From NCBI GenBank assembly GCA_947579605.1, contig OX388328.1, forward strand, positions 13,619,684-13,683,683: 64,000 bases of DNA, in the 5' to 3' direction. The notes beneath the pieces are model-generated. The model saw only the letters and a list, made by a program, of their open reading frames with translations. It was not told the DNA's origin and made no database searches. The position numbers were made by a program, and so were the translations under genes. The stretch comes from Athripsodes cinereus. Its lineage: Eukaryota; Arthropoda; Insecta; Trichoptera; Leptoceridae. Positions 55,216 through 64,000 of the stretch are shown in pieces. Positions within the stretch are counted from its first letter, which is position 1. Every line of letters starts with the position of its first letter.

Positions 55216-56285
55216 TTCTCTCTTTTTTTTATCAAAAATTTAAATTAAAATTAATAAAACAAGCATAGTAAAAAAAATAATGAAATATAAAACGGGCATG
55301 CAAATTACATGCAGTTGTTCCTCTGGCAACGCCGATTCTGGGATATGCCGTGATGGTATAATTTTAGAAGTATGTAGTTAATTTTATAATAAACATTAAT
55401 ACAAATATACAAACATACATTTCATGTAATAAACTTTCTTTTATAAAATAAGATAGATCAGTTTTTACTAGTCGGCACTTTTTGTATGCGCATACCCCCT
55501 CCCTGACCCCGCCCACCTGCGCAAGCGCACCTCTCCCAGTTACTTATAAGGTGCGCGGTGTTATGTTACTTAGCGAAAGATCCAACATACACCTCTCTTT
55601 CCCACTCATACACATTTATATAGCGCGGACTCTTTCTAGGGATTTTCTTCGGAAAAACTCGAGTTCGTTATATAAAACTTCAACTTTGCATTATTTGTTC
55701 AACTGTATATTTTCTTTACAGTAAATTTTATTTTATATGAATTTTTTTAATAGATATATTTGGAATAGAATAGGTGAGTAATAATACATATATAGTGAGT
55801 TACTATCCATGGGATTGGTCTGCAACGAGTTTCGATTTTCTTCTCCATTCCTCTCTATTTAGAATAAGTTCCCAATTTTTTCTGTGTTAATTTTCCATTA
55901 GTGTTCTTCTATCACTTACTTTATTTATTTTATGATCACATCATTTCCCACAGGTGGTGTAAACGGCAGACTAGCAGCACGTCAAAAAAATGAAAGCTGT
56001 TCTCTCCGTCTATGCCAAAGAAAAAAATTAAAACAGTAAGGATGAGCGGCAAACTTCATAAAATTTTTAAATTATTAAAAAAAATACAATAATGCGGATT
56101 GCACAATTAGTAAGAAATTTCTGTCTTGATGTTCCGATAAAATGTCTTGACATCTTATCGGAACAAACTGCATGCAAACTCACTTCATTCCAAACTGTTG
56201 AGATGCAAAAACTTTTCGAATCTAGAATGCAATCGTATTTTTCATAGATATATCAACTTGGTTTATTACTTGATTTGGGGAAGCA
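55216..56285. other. No gene; repeat scraps and one GC-rich patch
   Basis: 55310-55360 and, antisense, 55945-56075 are repeat K pieces. 55475-55670 is unusually GC-rich and contains TACTTATAAGGTGCGCGG. The + frame 55482-55724 there has no recognisable product. Confidence 0.45.
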
Positions 56286-56435
56286 CTGGAGTCCGCGAGC
56301 CACATGGCTTCATCACTCGTACCATGTTCTCAAGCTGCAGCGTGATGTTAAGTAAAAGAAATTGACGTATATAGCGTTCCTTTCTTTCTGCCTACCCCAC
56401 CTGGGACACGGCGTTAGGGTATAGATAGAAATGTA
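56286..56435 (+). mobile_element. LINE-A 3' end fragment
   Basis: CCACATGGCTTCATCACTCG, AAGTAAAAGAAATTGACGTA and CTGCCTACCCCACCTGGGAC then ACGGCGTTAGGGTATAGATAG. Diverged. Confidence 0.65.
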
Positions 56436-56844
56436 AAAAGTATGAATTTTTAATAGATAAACAATGTCATTAAATAATAATAATTCTAACAATTCAACAG
56501 ACACCTCATCCGCACAACCAACAGACTGTGCAAACTCCCTTTTGTATGAAACAGGAAAGGTGTCCTGATGCTTACGAATCGGCTTAGGGTGGTTTAATTG
56601 CACTTTACCCATGGTACGTTAACCAATCCCACCAATTCCTGTTTCAAAGTGCTTTGTTCGACATCTGTTGAGCATACATGTCAATTATTATTATTTATTT
56701 ATTTATTTTATTCTTTACTGAACATTGGTAACTATAAATATCAGTTATACAATTCAATGTACAGAAGGCGAGTTTATCACTAGAATGCTATGTCTTCTAA
56801 CTATTATTTTTGAATCTTCACTCATAAGACAGACTATGGCCAAT

Positions 56845-57535
56845 TCTGAATCATAAAATAATTTAGTTGCACTAACTAAGTCAACTAAGTGTGAGGAGAT
56901 AGTTGAGTCATGATAATTAATTCTAATTCGTATTCACAGTTTTCCGTACTAATTTAGTTAATTAGTTCATTTTGACACCTTAGTACAACTATAAATTTCG
57001 AGAATCTATGGATTTCGTATTCAGAATGAAATTTTAGTTGACAGCCAACGACTAAAATAAGTTGGATTTGGCAGAATTTTATTCGCGACTTTTAATGTGC
57101 GAATATTATTAGTTGCTGTCATTTTGCCGCAGAATACTGCTATATTTTGGAAGTGTTAAGTTGTTTTTTCAATTAAAAGTAAAAATTTATATTTTTAGGT
57201 CCCTCACAACTCTTAGCATGTATAAATTGTAAAATTATACCACCACCGACGCAAATACGAACGCCAAAATATATCGGCAAATATGACATTTCACAATTTT
57301 CACGCGCGACAACTATTAAATTGTTGCCAGAAGTGTAAATCGGAACGTGAAAAACATTTTGTATTGCGGCATCACTCACTAATATTAGTTTGTCCCATAG
57401 ATTTTACCGTTTGCACTTGGTGGTTCTCGAGTTTATAGTTGTTTATAGTTCATAACTAATGCTGAATACTACATAATAACTAATATTAATCAACTATTAG
57501 TTTAGTTAGTTCATTAAGATTCAGAATTGGCCCTA
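56845..57535. mobile_element. About 690-bp non-autonomous DNA element with GGCCAATTCTGAATC ends
   Basis: Ends TATGGCCAATTCTGAATC and, inverted, TAGGGCCAATTCTGAATC, followed on both sides by inverted AACTAACTAA-rich segments. No transposase. Minus frame 57173-57379 is not considered real. The superfamily is open. Confidence 0.65.
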
Positions 57536-57539
57536 CTGT

Positions 57540-58074
57540 ATCAACATCTTACTTAATTCACTTGTAGTGATGGTTAGGATTATTATGACACACATACAAA
57601 CATATTTTAGGAGAGATTAATTTCCATATTTATTACATCTAGTACCTACAGTTAATCCACTGCTTGACACACTTTATTTAATGAAAAACTTGTAGCCGTC
57701 ACATCAAGATGATTCCGAGTCCCTGACCTAGTTGAATGTTTCATTAGAACATTATCAACAAATTCTCGCAAAGTTGAATCGTGAGAACTTTCACGCGAGG
57801 GAGATTTGATTGCCGATGTTACGTGCGAATGAGAGAGACGGCACGATCATAATATACTAGTAATTCTGCTCTCTTCTAGACAGTGTTTATAATAATAATA
57901 TTAGTAGATAATAATAATCTTTAGTGTTTGTCCCAAAGTAGAATCATAATTTGAAGGACACTATAAGAATATGGGACAAACACCGAGTTGTAATGAGTTA
58001 ATTGTATATTTGAATTAAGATGAATTTTCTCACTGTGAGGTATAATAGTCATTGGACTCAGTATATTTATAATG
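57540..58074. other. No gene recognised
   Basis: A small hairpin at about 57918-57984 has arms GTGTTTGTCCCA / TGGGACAAACAC. Otherwise unassigned. Confidence 0.45.
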
Positions 58075-58535
58075 AGTTACAATCCATTGGATAAGTCTGC
58101 AACGAGTTTGGATTTTCTTCTCCATTCCTCCCTATTCTCAGCCAGTCTTTTCAGCTCTACGTATGAGCCACAGTTCATGTACCTCTTCAGTTGATCCATA
58201 TACGCATCTCTTGGTCGGCCTCTGCCATTTGTGCCCTCGGTCCTACCCTCCGCGATGGCGATGAGCAGTCCTGGGTGCCTGATGTTGTGGTCAATCCAAT
58301 TAGCTCGTTGTTGACTGATTTTCTTAAGAAGTTTCCTTTTTTCGCCTACCCTGGTTAACACTTCTTCGTTTTCGACGTGTTCCGAACAATGGATTTTCAG
58401 CATGCATCTGTAGCACCACATCTCAAAGGCCGCCAACCGTCCTCTTTCACTCTTGCTGATGGTCCATGTCTCACAACCATATAGTAGAATGCTCCATACA
58501 AAGGCTTTAGTAAGATTCTTCCTTACGCTTAAATC
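58075..58535 (-). pseudogene. LINE ORF2 C-terminal fragment (family E)
   Basis: The minus strand has RKNLTKAFVWSILLYGCETW, then FEMWCYRCMLKIHCSEHVEN, QRANWIDHNIRHPGLLIAIA, GRGRPRDAYMDQLKRYMNCG and ENREEWRRKSKLVADLSNGL. Frame breaks near 58440. A relative begins at 55795 (AATGAGTTTCGATT-like end). Only the region after the polymerase is left. Confidence 0.82.
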
Positions 58536-58639
58536 GATATTTGGACTCTTTTCTTTCTTTCTTTTTTTTCCGGCAAGGCACCCGAGATATTTGGACTCAG
58601 TATATATAATTTTTCGAATGTTTCGTGATTAACACTGTG

Positions 58640-58765
58640 GAATTCCACATTTATTATTAATTTAAAAATAAAAGAAACTTTGTATTTTCCACTAGAATAA
58701 CTTTAATCAGTTAAAACGTTTTCGGAACTACTTGTTCCATCATCAGTAACAATACTGTGATCTAC
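58640..58765 (-). repeat. ACACTGT-type repeat half with CTGATGAT motif
   Basis: The minus strand from 58746 reads CTGATGAT, stem GGAAC, loop AAGTA, stem GTTCC, GAAAACGTTTTAA, then TTCTAGTGGAAAATAC as in the fold-back family. The other arm is missing. Confidence 0.7.
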
Positions 58766-59004
58766 ATATATGTAGTAATGATGTATATATAATGATGTAG
58801 GTAATAATAAATTAGTATGCTTCGTATCTCCCAAGTGGAGTACCTAACCAGCAGATAATAAATGTTAATATTGACACACAAAGTCGGCGAAACGCCGATC
58901 AGCCTTTACGTAAACATGTTATGCATGAAAAAAGGATACCTACAAATTTATTTATTTTTTAATTGTTGAAGCGTGTTTGTGTTCACACTGTGAAAATTCA
59001 TATT

Positions 59005-59210
59005 TAATACTTTATAAATAATCAAAAACACTGTTATATTTTCTCTGTGACCACCTCAATTTTTATAAAGGACATTATACTGATTCAGTACTCTTGAGAA
59101 TGCCCATTGAAGTGGGCGAAAACGTTAGAGTTAAATAAATATAGTGAAAATATAACAGTGTTTTTGATTATTTAAAAAGTATTTATTTTTTGTTTGGCCA
59201 ACATGGCCCC
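59005..59210. repeat. Fold-back with AACACTGTTATATTTTC arms and TTGAGAAT motif
   Basis: Arms AATCAAAAACACTGTTATAT (left 59018) and inverse (right 59150-59178). At 59093 the + strand reads CTTGAGAAT, stem GCCCA, loop TTGAAG, stem TGGGC, GAAAACGTT. Confidence 0.75.
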
Positions 59211-60009
59211 GTTACATAAAAATATGTTTAATGTGCAAAGGTTGGCATTTATAGCGAAGGCATATTAGAGAATATTACGCTACCACCATACAAGAGGCGA
59301 GGAAGGGCATCTGGAGGAGCACGCCCTTAACGATTATAGGCTATACAATAGGCACATTTCTCTAGACAAATCCTGTCAAACAAAACCCATCCAGGTATTT
59401 TTTAAAAGTGTTCATTACTCAAAAAGAAAAGCGAATCACGATGGGAATGTGAAAAATGCTTGGTGGCTCTCCACATGTCAGAATGTTTCAAAATATACCA
59501 TACCCTTCCAAAATTTAGTTGCCCGGAGTTGGAGATTAAACAAATATCCAAATAACAAAAAAAATGTTTTACCGTTCAAATTTTATGTGAAGTTTAGTGT
59601 TAAGGTTTTCAATAAACAAATTATGTCATATTATTAAAATGCCGGAATGGGTTAATACGCAAGTTACATAATATATTATATTCATAATATCATTATTCTT
59701 ATACATATAATATGGAGGTTAATTCTATCACCATGTAAAACAATTTGTTATCCCTGGTTAAATTATATAACATAAACCTACACAAAACAATATCTTACAT
59801 GTAGGTATGAATAGTTTTCCATATATAAATGAAATTTTTGAATTTTTAAATCGCGGCTGTCGTTCGTTCGCTGTCTGTAATAAACATGCAAGATGTCATC
59901 TCCGTGCCAAAAATGAAGACATTTAGGATGGTGACAAAACTCGTTGGAAATTTTGAACGAATGGAATGAAGAAGATGGCAAAGATGATTATTAATTGTCT
60001 GAGGGAAGG
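59211..60009. other. No gene recognised
   Basis: 59850-59950 is an antisense repeat K scrap (CATGCAAGATGTCATCTCCG). The + frame 59449-59637 has no recognisable family. Confidence 0.45.
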
Positions 60010-60170
60010 GATTGCAGAATGCGCAGGCGTTCGAGAACTACGTGGCTTGATCACGTGGATCAAATTTAGAGGGACGGCCGTGTGTTGAGTAAGAGAAATT
60101 GATGTGCGTGCACGAGAAATGGAAGAAAACACTCGATATTAATAATCTCGCCACTGCATATCATCCTGAT
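60010..60170 (+). mobile_element. LINE-A 3' end fragment
   Basis: GCGCAGGCGTTCGAGAACTA, TGGCTTGATCACGTGGATCA, GTGTGTTGAGTAAGAGAAAT and GTGCACGAGAAATGGAAG. Frame broken. Confidence 0.72.
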
Positions 60171-60231
60171 ATTTTAAATTTTCGATATTTTCAAGTTTAA
60201 CTTTGTGGTAATCCATTTTGAATTATTATTA

Positions 60232-60395
60232 ACTAAAAACACTGTATATACCACTAGAACAATTTAATTTAAAAAATTAAAACGTTTTCAGTTGCCTAAT
60301 GCAACTATCTTGGTATGCATTAGACAACTGAAAACGTTTTAATGTTTTAAATAAAATTGTTCTAGTGGTAGGTATATACAGTGTTTTTAGTAATA
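60232..60395. repeat. Fold-back with AAACACTGTATATACC arms and covarying hairpin
   Basis: Arms TAAAAACACTGTATATACCA, TAGAACAATTTAATTTAAAA and inverse. The minus-strand motif near 60281-60313 has stem AGTTGC, loop ATTAG, stem GCAACT, then GAAAACGTTTT. The 5' CTGANGAT side is degenerate here. Confidence 0.8.
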
Positions 60396-60454
60396 ATATT
60401 TTAAATTTTGTATCATTTTATTTGGTATTTTAAATTTTGTATTGTTTTTTATCG

Positions 60455-60512
60455 GATGGTTTATTCGGCGCCGTTTAATAGTTTATCCATCTCAAGGGCG
60501 CAGAAAACTATG
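60455..60512 (-). mobile_element. LINE-B 3' end scrap
   Basis: TTCGGCGCCGTTTAATAGTT, ATCCATCTCAAGGGCGCAG and ACTATGTTGGAA are the antisense LINE-B end. Continues at 60785 after a SINE-A insertion. Confidence 0.65.
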
Positions 60513-60521
60513 TTGGAAATA

Positions 60522-60775
60522 CGGCTTGTCGGCCGGCGTGGCACGGAGGTAACGCTATTGCCTTTGAGTCACGAGGTCCCGAGTTCGATTCTCGGCCAGG
60601 GCAAAGTGAAGAATGATCTTTTTCAAATTGCCCTGGGTCTGGGTGTTACATGTATATGTGTGTAGTGCATTGTATATGTGTGTATCGTCGCGTTAGTACC
60701 CATAATACAAGATTCATCTTAGTTTGGGACTAGCTCGATCTGTTTGAATTGTCTATGTATGTTATGTTATAAACA
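60522..60775 (+). mobile_element. SINE-A, best full-length copy
   Basis: Head GGCGTGGCACGGAGGTAACG and GAGTTCGATTCTCGG; body GAAGAATGATCTTTTTCAAA, GGGTCTGGGTGTTACAT, ATCGTCGCGTTAGTACCCAT. Tail AATACAAGATTCATCTTAGT, CTCGATCTGTTTGAATTGTC. It interrupts an antisense LINE-B end (60455-60512 and 60785 on). Confidence 0.88.
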
Positions 60776-60784
60776 AAAATAAAA

Positions 60785-61225
60785 AAAATACGATGTCTTC
60801 AACTTGCTCCTGCAGGGTTACTCTTGATAAAACTAAACACGATCTTAATCTAGTCTTGATCTTGATCATACGACGCACGAAGGGACTATGGTCAAAAACA
60901 CCGCGCTACCGCTAACGCGCGATAGGTTTGCGTGTATTTTTGGCCAATAGTCACTTCGTGCTTCGTATGATCAAGATCAAGACTAGATTAAGATCGTGTT
61001 TAGTTTTGTCAAGAGTAGCCCTGCTGGACGTTGCTATTGATTGGTTTTATGAAGGTCCTCGGGTAGTCTATTCCAGATGACGGGTCCTGCGATAATAAAA
61101 CCCCTGTCATAGAAGCAGGACTTGTTTGCTCTATTGATCTCGTCCAGCATTTTGGTGGACGTCTTTGCTGAACGTAGGGATCTACTTGCAGGTTTATTGA
61201 GAATACAGAACTCAGAAAGACAGTA
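60785..61225 (-). pseudogene. LINE-B ORF2 tail carrying a MITE
   Basis: The minus strand from 61225 has [54 protein letters not shown], then ...QQQRPA. It is interrupted at about 60811-61024 by an inverted-repeat element and resumes with the FNLLLQ-equivalent (GATGTCTTCAACTTGCTCC in antisense). Confidence 0.82.
60811..61024. mobile_element. MITE with CAGGGTTACTCTTGA ends inside LINE-B
   Basis: Arms of about 75 bp: CAGGGTTACTCTTGATAAAA, CTAAACACGATCTTAATCTA, TGATCATACGACGCACGAAG and the inverse (CAGGGCTACTC at the other end). The loop holds palindromic CGCGCTACCGCTAACGCGCG. CAGGG ends suggest hAT, but the duplication seems to be only CTG. Confidence 0.82.
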
Positions 61226-61354
61226 GGTACACTCTAAAACTCAAAAAAAATGGACACCTATTCTATGAAAAAAAAAACTAGTTTTTGAGTTTAGAATATT
61301 TTCAATCTTTTTGTATGGTGCAATGCAATGCATGCAATTATTCGATTTGCGGAC

Positions 61355-61555
61355 TCCATATCGTGACAGTGAAAAAGCGCGGACGTCCAAGAACTACGTG
61401 GCTTGACCACGTATTGAGTATCAGAAGTCGGGGTGAATATATGAGAAACTGGATGAATGGGAAGTAAGCGAATGAAGTATGTAAGGATAGATCAACATGG
61501 AGTTCCGTTCTCTTTGCCTACACCATCTGGGACACGTCTTGAAGGTATAGATAAA
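61355..61555 (+). mobile_element. LINE-A 3' end fragment
   Basis: VKKRGRPRTTWLDHVLS in the + frame from 61368, then GTGAATATATGAGAAACTGG, GTTCTCTTTGCCTACACCAT and GACACGTCTTGAAGGTATAG. Confidence 0.78.
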
Positions 61556-61667
61556 AAGATAGATAGAAAATGGCTGCAATGGTGAAAGTTGTCAATGGAC
61601 GCCGAAAAGTATCATTAAGGCCAGTTAAGAGTCAATTAATATTAAGAGCCGGAGCCAAGAGAGAGCT

Positions 61668-61868
61668 GAGGCCTGAGTCAACAACACACTATCGCGTCAC
61701 GTTCCCGCTCCGCTAGCGTTCGGGTGCAGACGATGGTGCGCCAAAGTGTTAATTTTCGTAACTATTGTGTATCTTAGCAACGAAATTGACGCTTGCTTGC
61801 AACATCGTCTCCACCCGAACGCTAACGGAGCGGGAACGTGAGACGAAAGTGTGTTGTTGACTCAGGCC
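61668..61868. mobile_element. MITE-1 with AGGCCTGAGTCAACAACACA ends
   Basis: About 67-bp near-perfect arms (AGGCCTGAGTCAACAACACA ... CGTTCCCGCTCCGCTAGCGT ... CAGACGATG) around an 67-bp unpaired centre. A CTG on each side may be the target duplication. Similar in its ends to MITE-2 at 62059. Confidence 0.82.
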
Positions 61869-62058
61869 TCTGTTGTCGATTGTCAAAGTGAGGAAGGTCT
61901 CATATTTGGGTCACGTGCTGCGTGGAGAGAAGTACCGTCTCTTCCGTCTTATATTGGAGGGCAAGATAGAAGGAAGACGGGGAGTTGGCAGAAAGCAGAT
62001 GTCCTGGCTGCGCAATATTAGAGAATGGACCGGAATGAGGACAGTGGATGACCTGTGG

Positions 62059-62182
62059 GCCTAGTCAAAACACATTTAAGCGTTACGTTTTCGTTCAAAC
62101 AGGACTAGGTTACGAGAACGCGTCAATTTTCGGAGCGAAAACGAAACGAAAACGTAACGCTTAAATGTGTTTTGACTAGACC
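62059..62182. mobile_element. MITE-2 with GGCCTAGTCAAAACACATTT ends
   Basis: Arms GGCCTAGTCAAAACACATTT, AAGCGTTACGTTTTCGTTC and inverse (with GGTCTAG at the right end). It interrupts the LINE-H frame between DDLW and RAAQDRK. GGCCT-AGTCAA...AACACA...GCGT-ACGTT is shared with MITE-1. Confidence 0.82.
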
Positions 62183-62615
62183 TACTATTCAGAGCGGCAC
62201 AGGACAGGAAGGTTTTCGCCGGAGTGATCGCCAACGTCGGTGGTACCTGACACGGCACAGAATGAAGAAGAAGAAGAGTCAATTATTCGTAAGCGTCGGG
62301 ACGCTTCTCTCACTTTTTCCGATTAGATTTAGATTACCGTATAATCCATTGCAGAAATTGATCAATAACTCTTCATTTAATTTTAATCCACTTATTTCAA
62401 GATTTAAATATACAGATATATACATTTATGCTATATGTATATTAAAATATAATTTGATTATTATTATATAAAGCCCTCTTATACTACAAACTGCAACATT
62501 TATTTATAAAAATAACTGCCGAGACTCACAGCAGCTGTCTACATAATGACACATTCATTCAGAAAGTAACGCTGGATCAAACTGATTAATGTGTGGTTTT
62601 GGTTTGATTGAAACT

Positions 62616-63345
62616 CATCATCATCATCATCATCGCCCTCAACGCTCCTCTCAGGAGCACAGGGCAGAAACCAGCCTCCTCCATTCAGAGCGTCTCTGTG
62701 CCAATCGCGTCACCTCTTCCCACGACATTCCTTGCGCTCTGATATCGTTGTCATAGGAACGGTGTATTGTGAAAGAGGGACGCCCGGGCCTACGGAACCC
62801 CTACGGACGGAAGAGCAGTGCTCTTTATGGCCAACTATCATTGGATATTCTCAAAACATGTCCCAGGCAGGACCATCGTCTCTCTTGTATTACGGAGATT
62901 ACAGGTCTCTGCTGGGTGCGCCGGCGCACAGCATCATTTGTAACATGTTCATACCATCTGACATCCAAAATCCTTCTAAGACACTTGTTTTCAAAGCTTA
63001 GTATCTTCCGCTCTTGAGCCTTGGTTAAGTGTCAAGACTCGCAGCCATATAGAAGGATTGGGATGATGCACGCATTGAACAAGCAACATTTTGTCCTGAT
63101 GCTGAGTCCAGACGCCTTCCAAACTTTCTTCATGTTGTTGAAAGCCCCGCTAGCTGCTCCTATGCGGATTGGTAATTCCGACCGGAGATCACCCTCTGGC
63201 ATTATGGTTGCTCCCATTTACCTGAATTTACTAACCTGAGATATTTGGGAATTGCCAACCATTAGTGGGGTGTGAGTACTCGTGCATGTACTATTACATA
63301 TGTACTCCGTTTTACCAGCGTTGATACGAAGGCCAAGGCCAAGGA
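62616..63345 (-). pseudogene. LINE-C, longest copy, with 13-bp duplication
   Basis: TTTGATTGAAACT at 62603-62615 and 63346-63358 flanks a 730-bp 5'-truncated copy. Minus-strand pieces: LGLRINAGKTEYICN (after the FADD motif in LINE ORF2), GNSQISQ, MGATIMPEGDLRSELPIRIG, AFNNMKKVWKASGLSIRTKC, LLYGCES, then FENKCLRRILDVRWYEHVTN, RRWSWLGHVLRMP, RPSFTIH and the CSREER end, with a (ATG)n tail. The reverse-transcriptase catalytic residues lie upstream of the truncation. Confidence 0.9.
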
Positions 63346-63358
63346 TTTGATTGAAACT

Positions 63359-64000
63359 AGACAAATATTATTTTTCATGATTTTTGTCATGTTTTTTGCT
63401 TTTGATTTGAGTAGGGTAATGTATGTATTGTTATTATTTACTAGCAACGTGTTCATCATGCGCTTCGGTAATTTGCGGGACCTTGATTGGTTTGTCTGAT
63501 AGAGAAATTTGAATGTTGATATTTTGTTAGGTTGAACTATTTGTGTCCCTTAAGAATATAAAAATAAAATAATAAAAATAAAATTATGTTTGTTGTAAAA
63601 TATCAGTAGAACCTCAAAACAAATTTTATTTAAAAAAATATTGTATGAATGGTTTGTATTTGGCGCCATCTAATCATCCGTGACCATCTCAAAGGTGTCG
63701 TGACTTTTTCTGAAGTTTTCAACTTGCTCTTGCATGGTTACTCTTGAGACAATCTAAATACAATCTTAATTTTGTCTTGATCTTAGTCATGCGACCCGCG
63801 AAAGGACTAAAATAGTAAAAAAATACCACTCTACCGCTATTGCGAGATTGGTATGCACGATTTTATTTAATAAATTCAGGGATATTGTGAAATATTTCGA
63901 ATTCCTTAGATACTAGATCGAAAGTCTGGCGGCGGTAGGATAGAGATTTTATCGTTTATAAAACAATTCTATCGTGAAAACGAGCGCCAGAAGACCACTT
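63359..64000. other. LINE-B/MITE composite and unassigned edge
   Basis: 63655-63715 is an antisense LINE-B end (GGCGCCATCTAATCATCCGT). From about 63732 it carries the CATGGTTACTCTTGAGACAA MITE at the same LINE position as at 60811, without a clear second arm. 63860-64000 is unassigned. No gene seen. Confidence 0.6.

Larger units (their letters stand above)
61639..62276 (+). mobile_element. LINE-H 3' end with 9-bp duplication, carrying two related MITEs
   Basis: AGTCAATTA at 61630-61638 and 62277-62285 flanks the insertion. Coding remnants: KVRKVSYLGHVLRGEKYRLF, LILEGKIEGRRGVGRKQMSW, LRNIREWTGMRTVDDLW, then (after a MITE) RAAQDRKVFAGVIANV and a (GAA)n tail. 5'-truncated. Confidence 0.85.

Noticed and set aside
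55482..55724. 80-codon frame in the GC-rich patch
   Set aside because: No domain, no signal of coding bias beyond base composition.
59250..59640. Possible Penelope-like reverse transcriptase or GIY-YIG remnant near hammerhead-like motifs
   Set aside because: Translations in all frames show no GIY-YIG or reverse-transcriptase motif that I can recognise.
1..64000. CRISPR array or bacterial operon
   Set aside because: No regularly spaced identical repeats; GT-AG introns and eukaryotic transposons show the DNA is nuclear.

Overview
The window looks like AT-rich nuclear DNA of an insect (order not resolved). One intron-containing host gene sits in a dense bed of transposable elements. The evidence is GT-AG introns, a peroxisomal ABC half-transporter whose exons are visibly more GC-rich than their surroundings, and many tails of non-LTR retrotransposons, tRNA-headed SINEs, hAT/pogo/piggyBac-type elements and fold-back repeats. 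All of these are common in insect genomes.

The host gene is an ABCD1/2-type very-long-chain acyl-CoA transporter on the + strand (12 coding exons, 20547-41658, 790 residues). All phases join, and Walker A, Q-loop, signature, Walker B and H-loop are all present. Its introns have taken up many insertions: SINE-B in intron 1; a LINE-A tail and a SINE-in-SINE nest in intron 2; a complete 6.2-kb Ty3/gypsy retrotransposon in antisense in intron 3; a hAT fragment in intron 4; LINE, MITE and hAT insertions and a complete-ended piggyBac element in introns 6 and 7; a twin-primed LINE in intron 8; a minisatellite in intron 9; and a SINE split by a fold-back element in intron 11. No other host gene was recognised. 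Upstream (1-20400) and downstream (41700-64000) are repeats and AT-rich unassigned sequence.

The most unusual object is the gypsy element (25177-31341). Its two 372-bp LTRs look identical by eye, it has a 4-bp target duplication, and it carries one uninterrupted 1778-codon gag-pol frame. After the integrase that frame continues into a domain resembling the TARG1/OARD1 ADP-ribosylglycohydrolase macrodomain, with candidate catalytic Lys and Asp kept, and then a CCCH zinc finger. A SAP-like motif begins the protein. This combination suggests a young, possibly active element carrying ADP-ribose-handling and RNA-binding modules.

A second theme is a short structural motif found at least six times in otherwise different repeats: CTGANGAT, a hairpin whose two arms change together from copy to copy, then GAAA(A)ACGTT. 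The covariation argues for a conserved RNA structure. The constant parts resemble the hammerhead ribozyme core known from Penelope-like elements and retrozymes.

Many insertions can be placed exactly by target duplications. Nested orders can be read directly: hAT in piggyBac in a MITE-like element, RTE in SINE, SINE in SINE, piggyBac in LINE, and MITEs in LINE.
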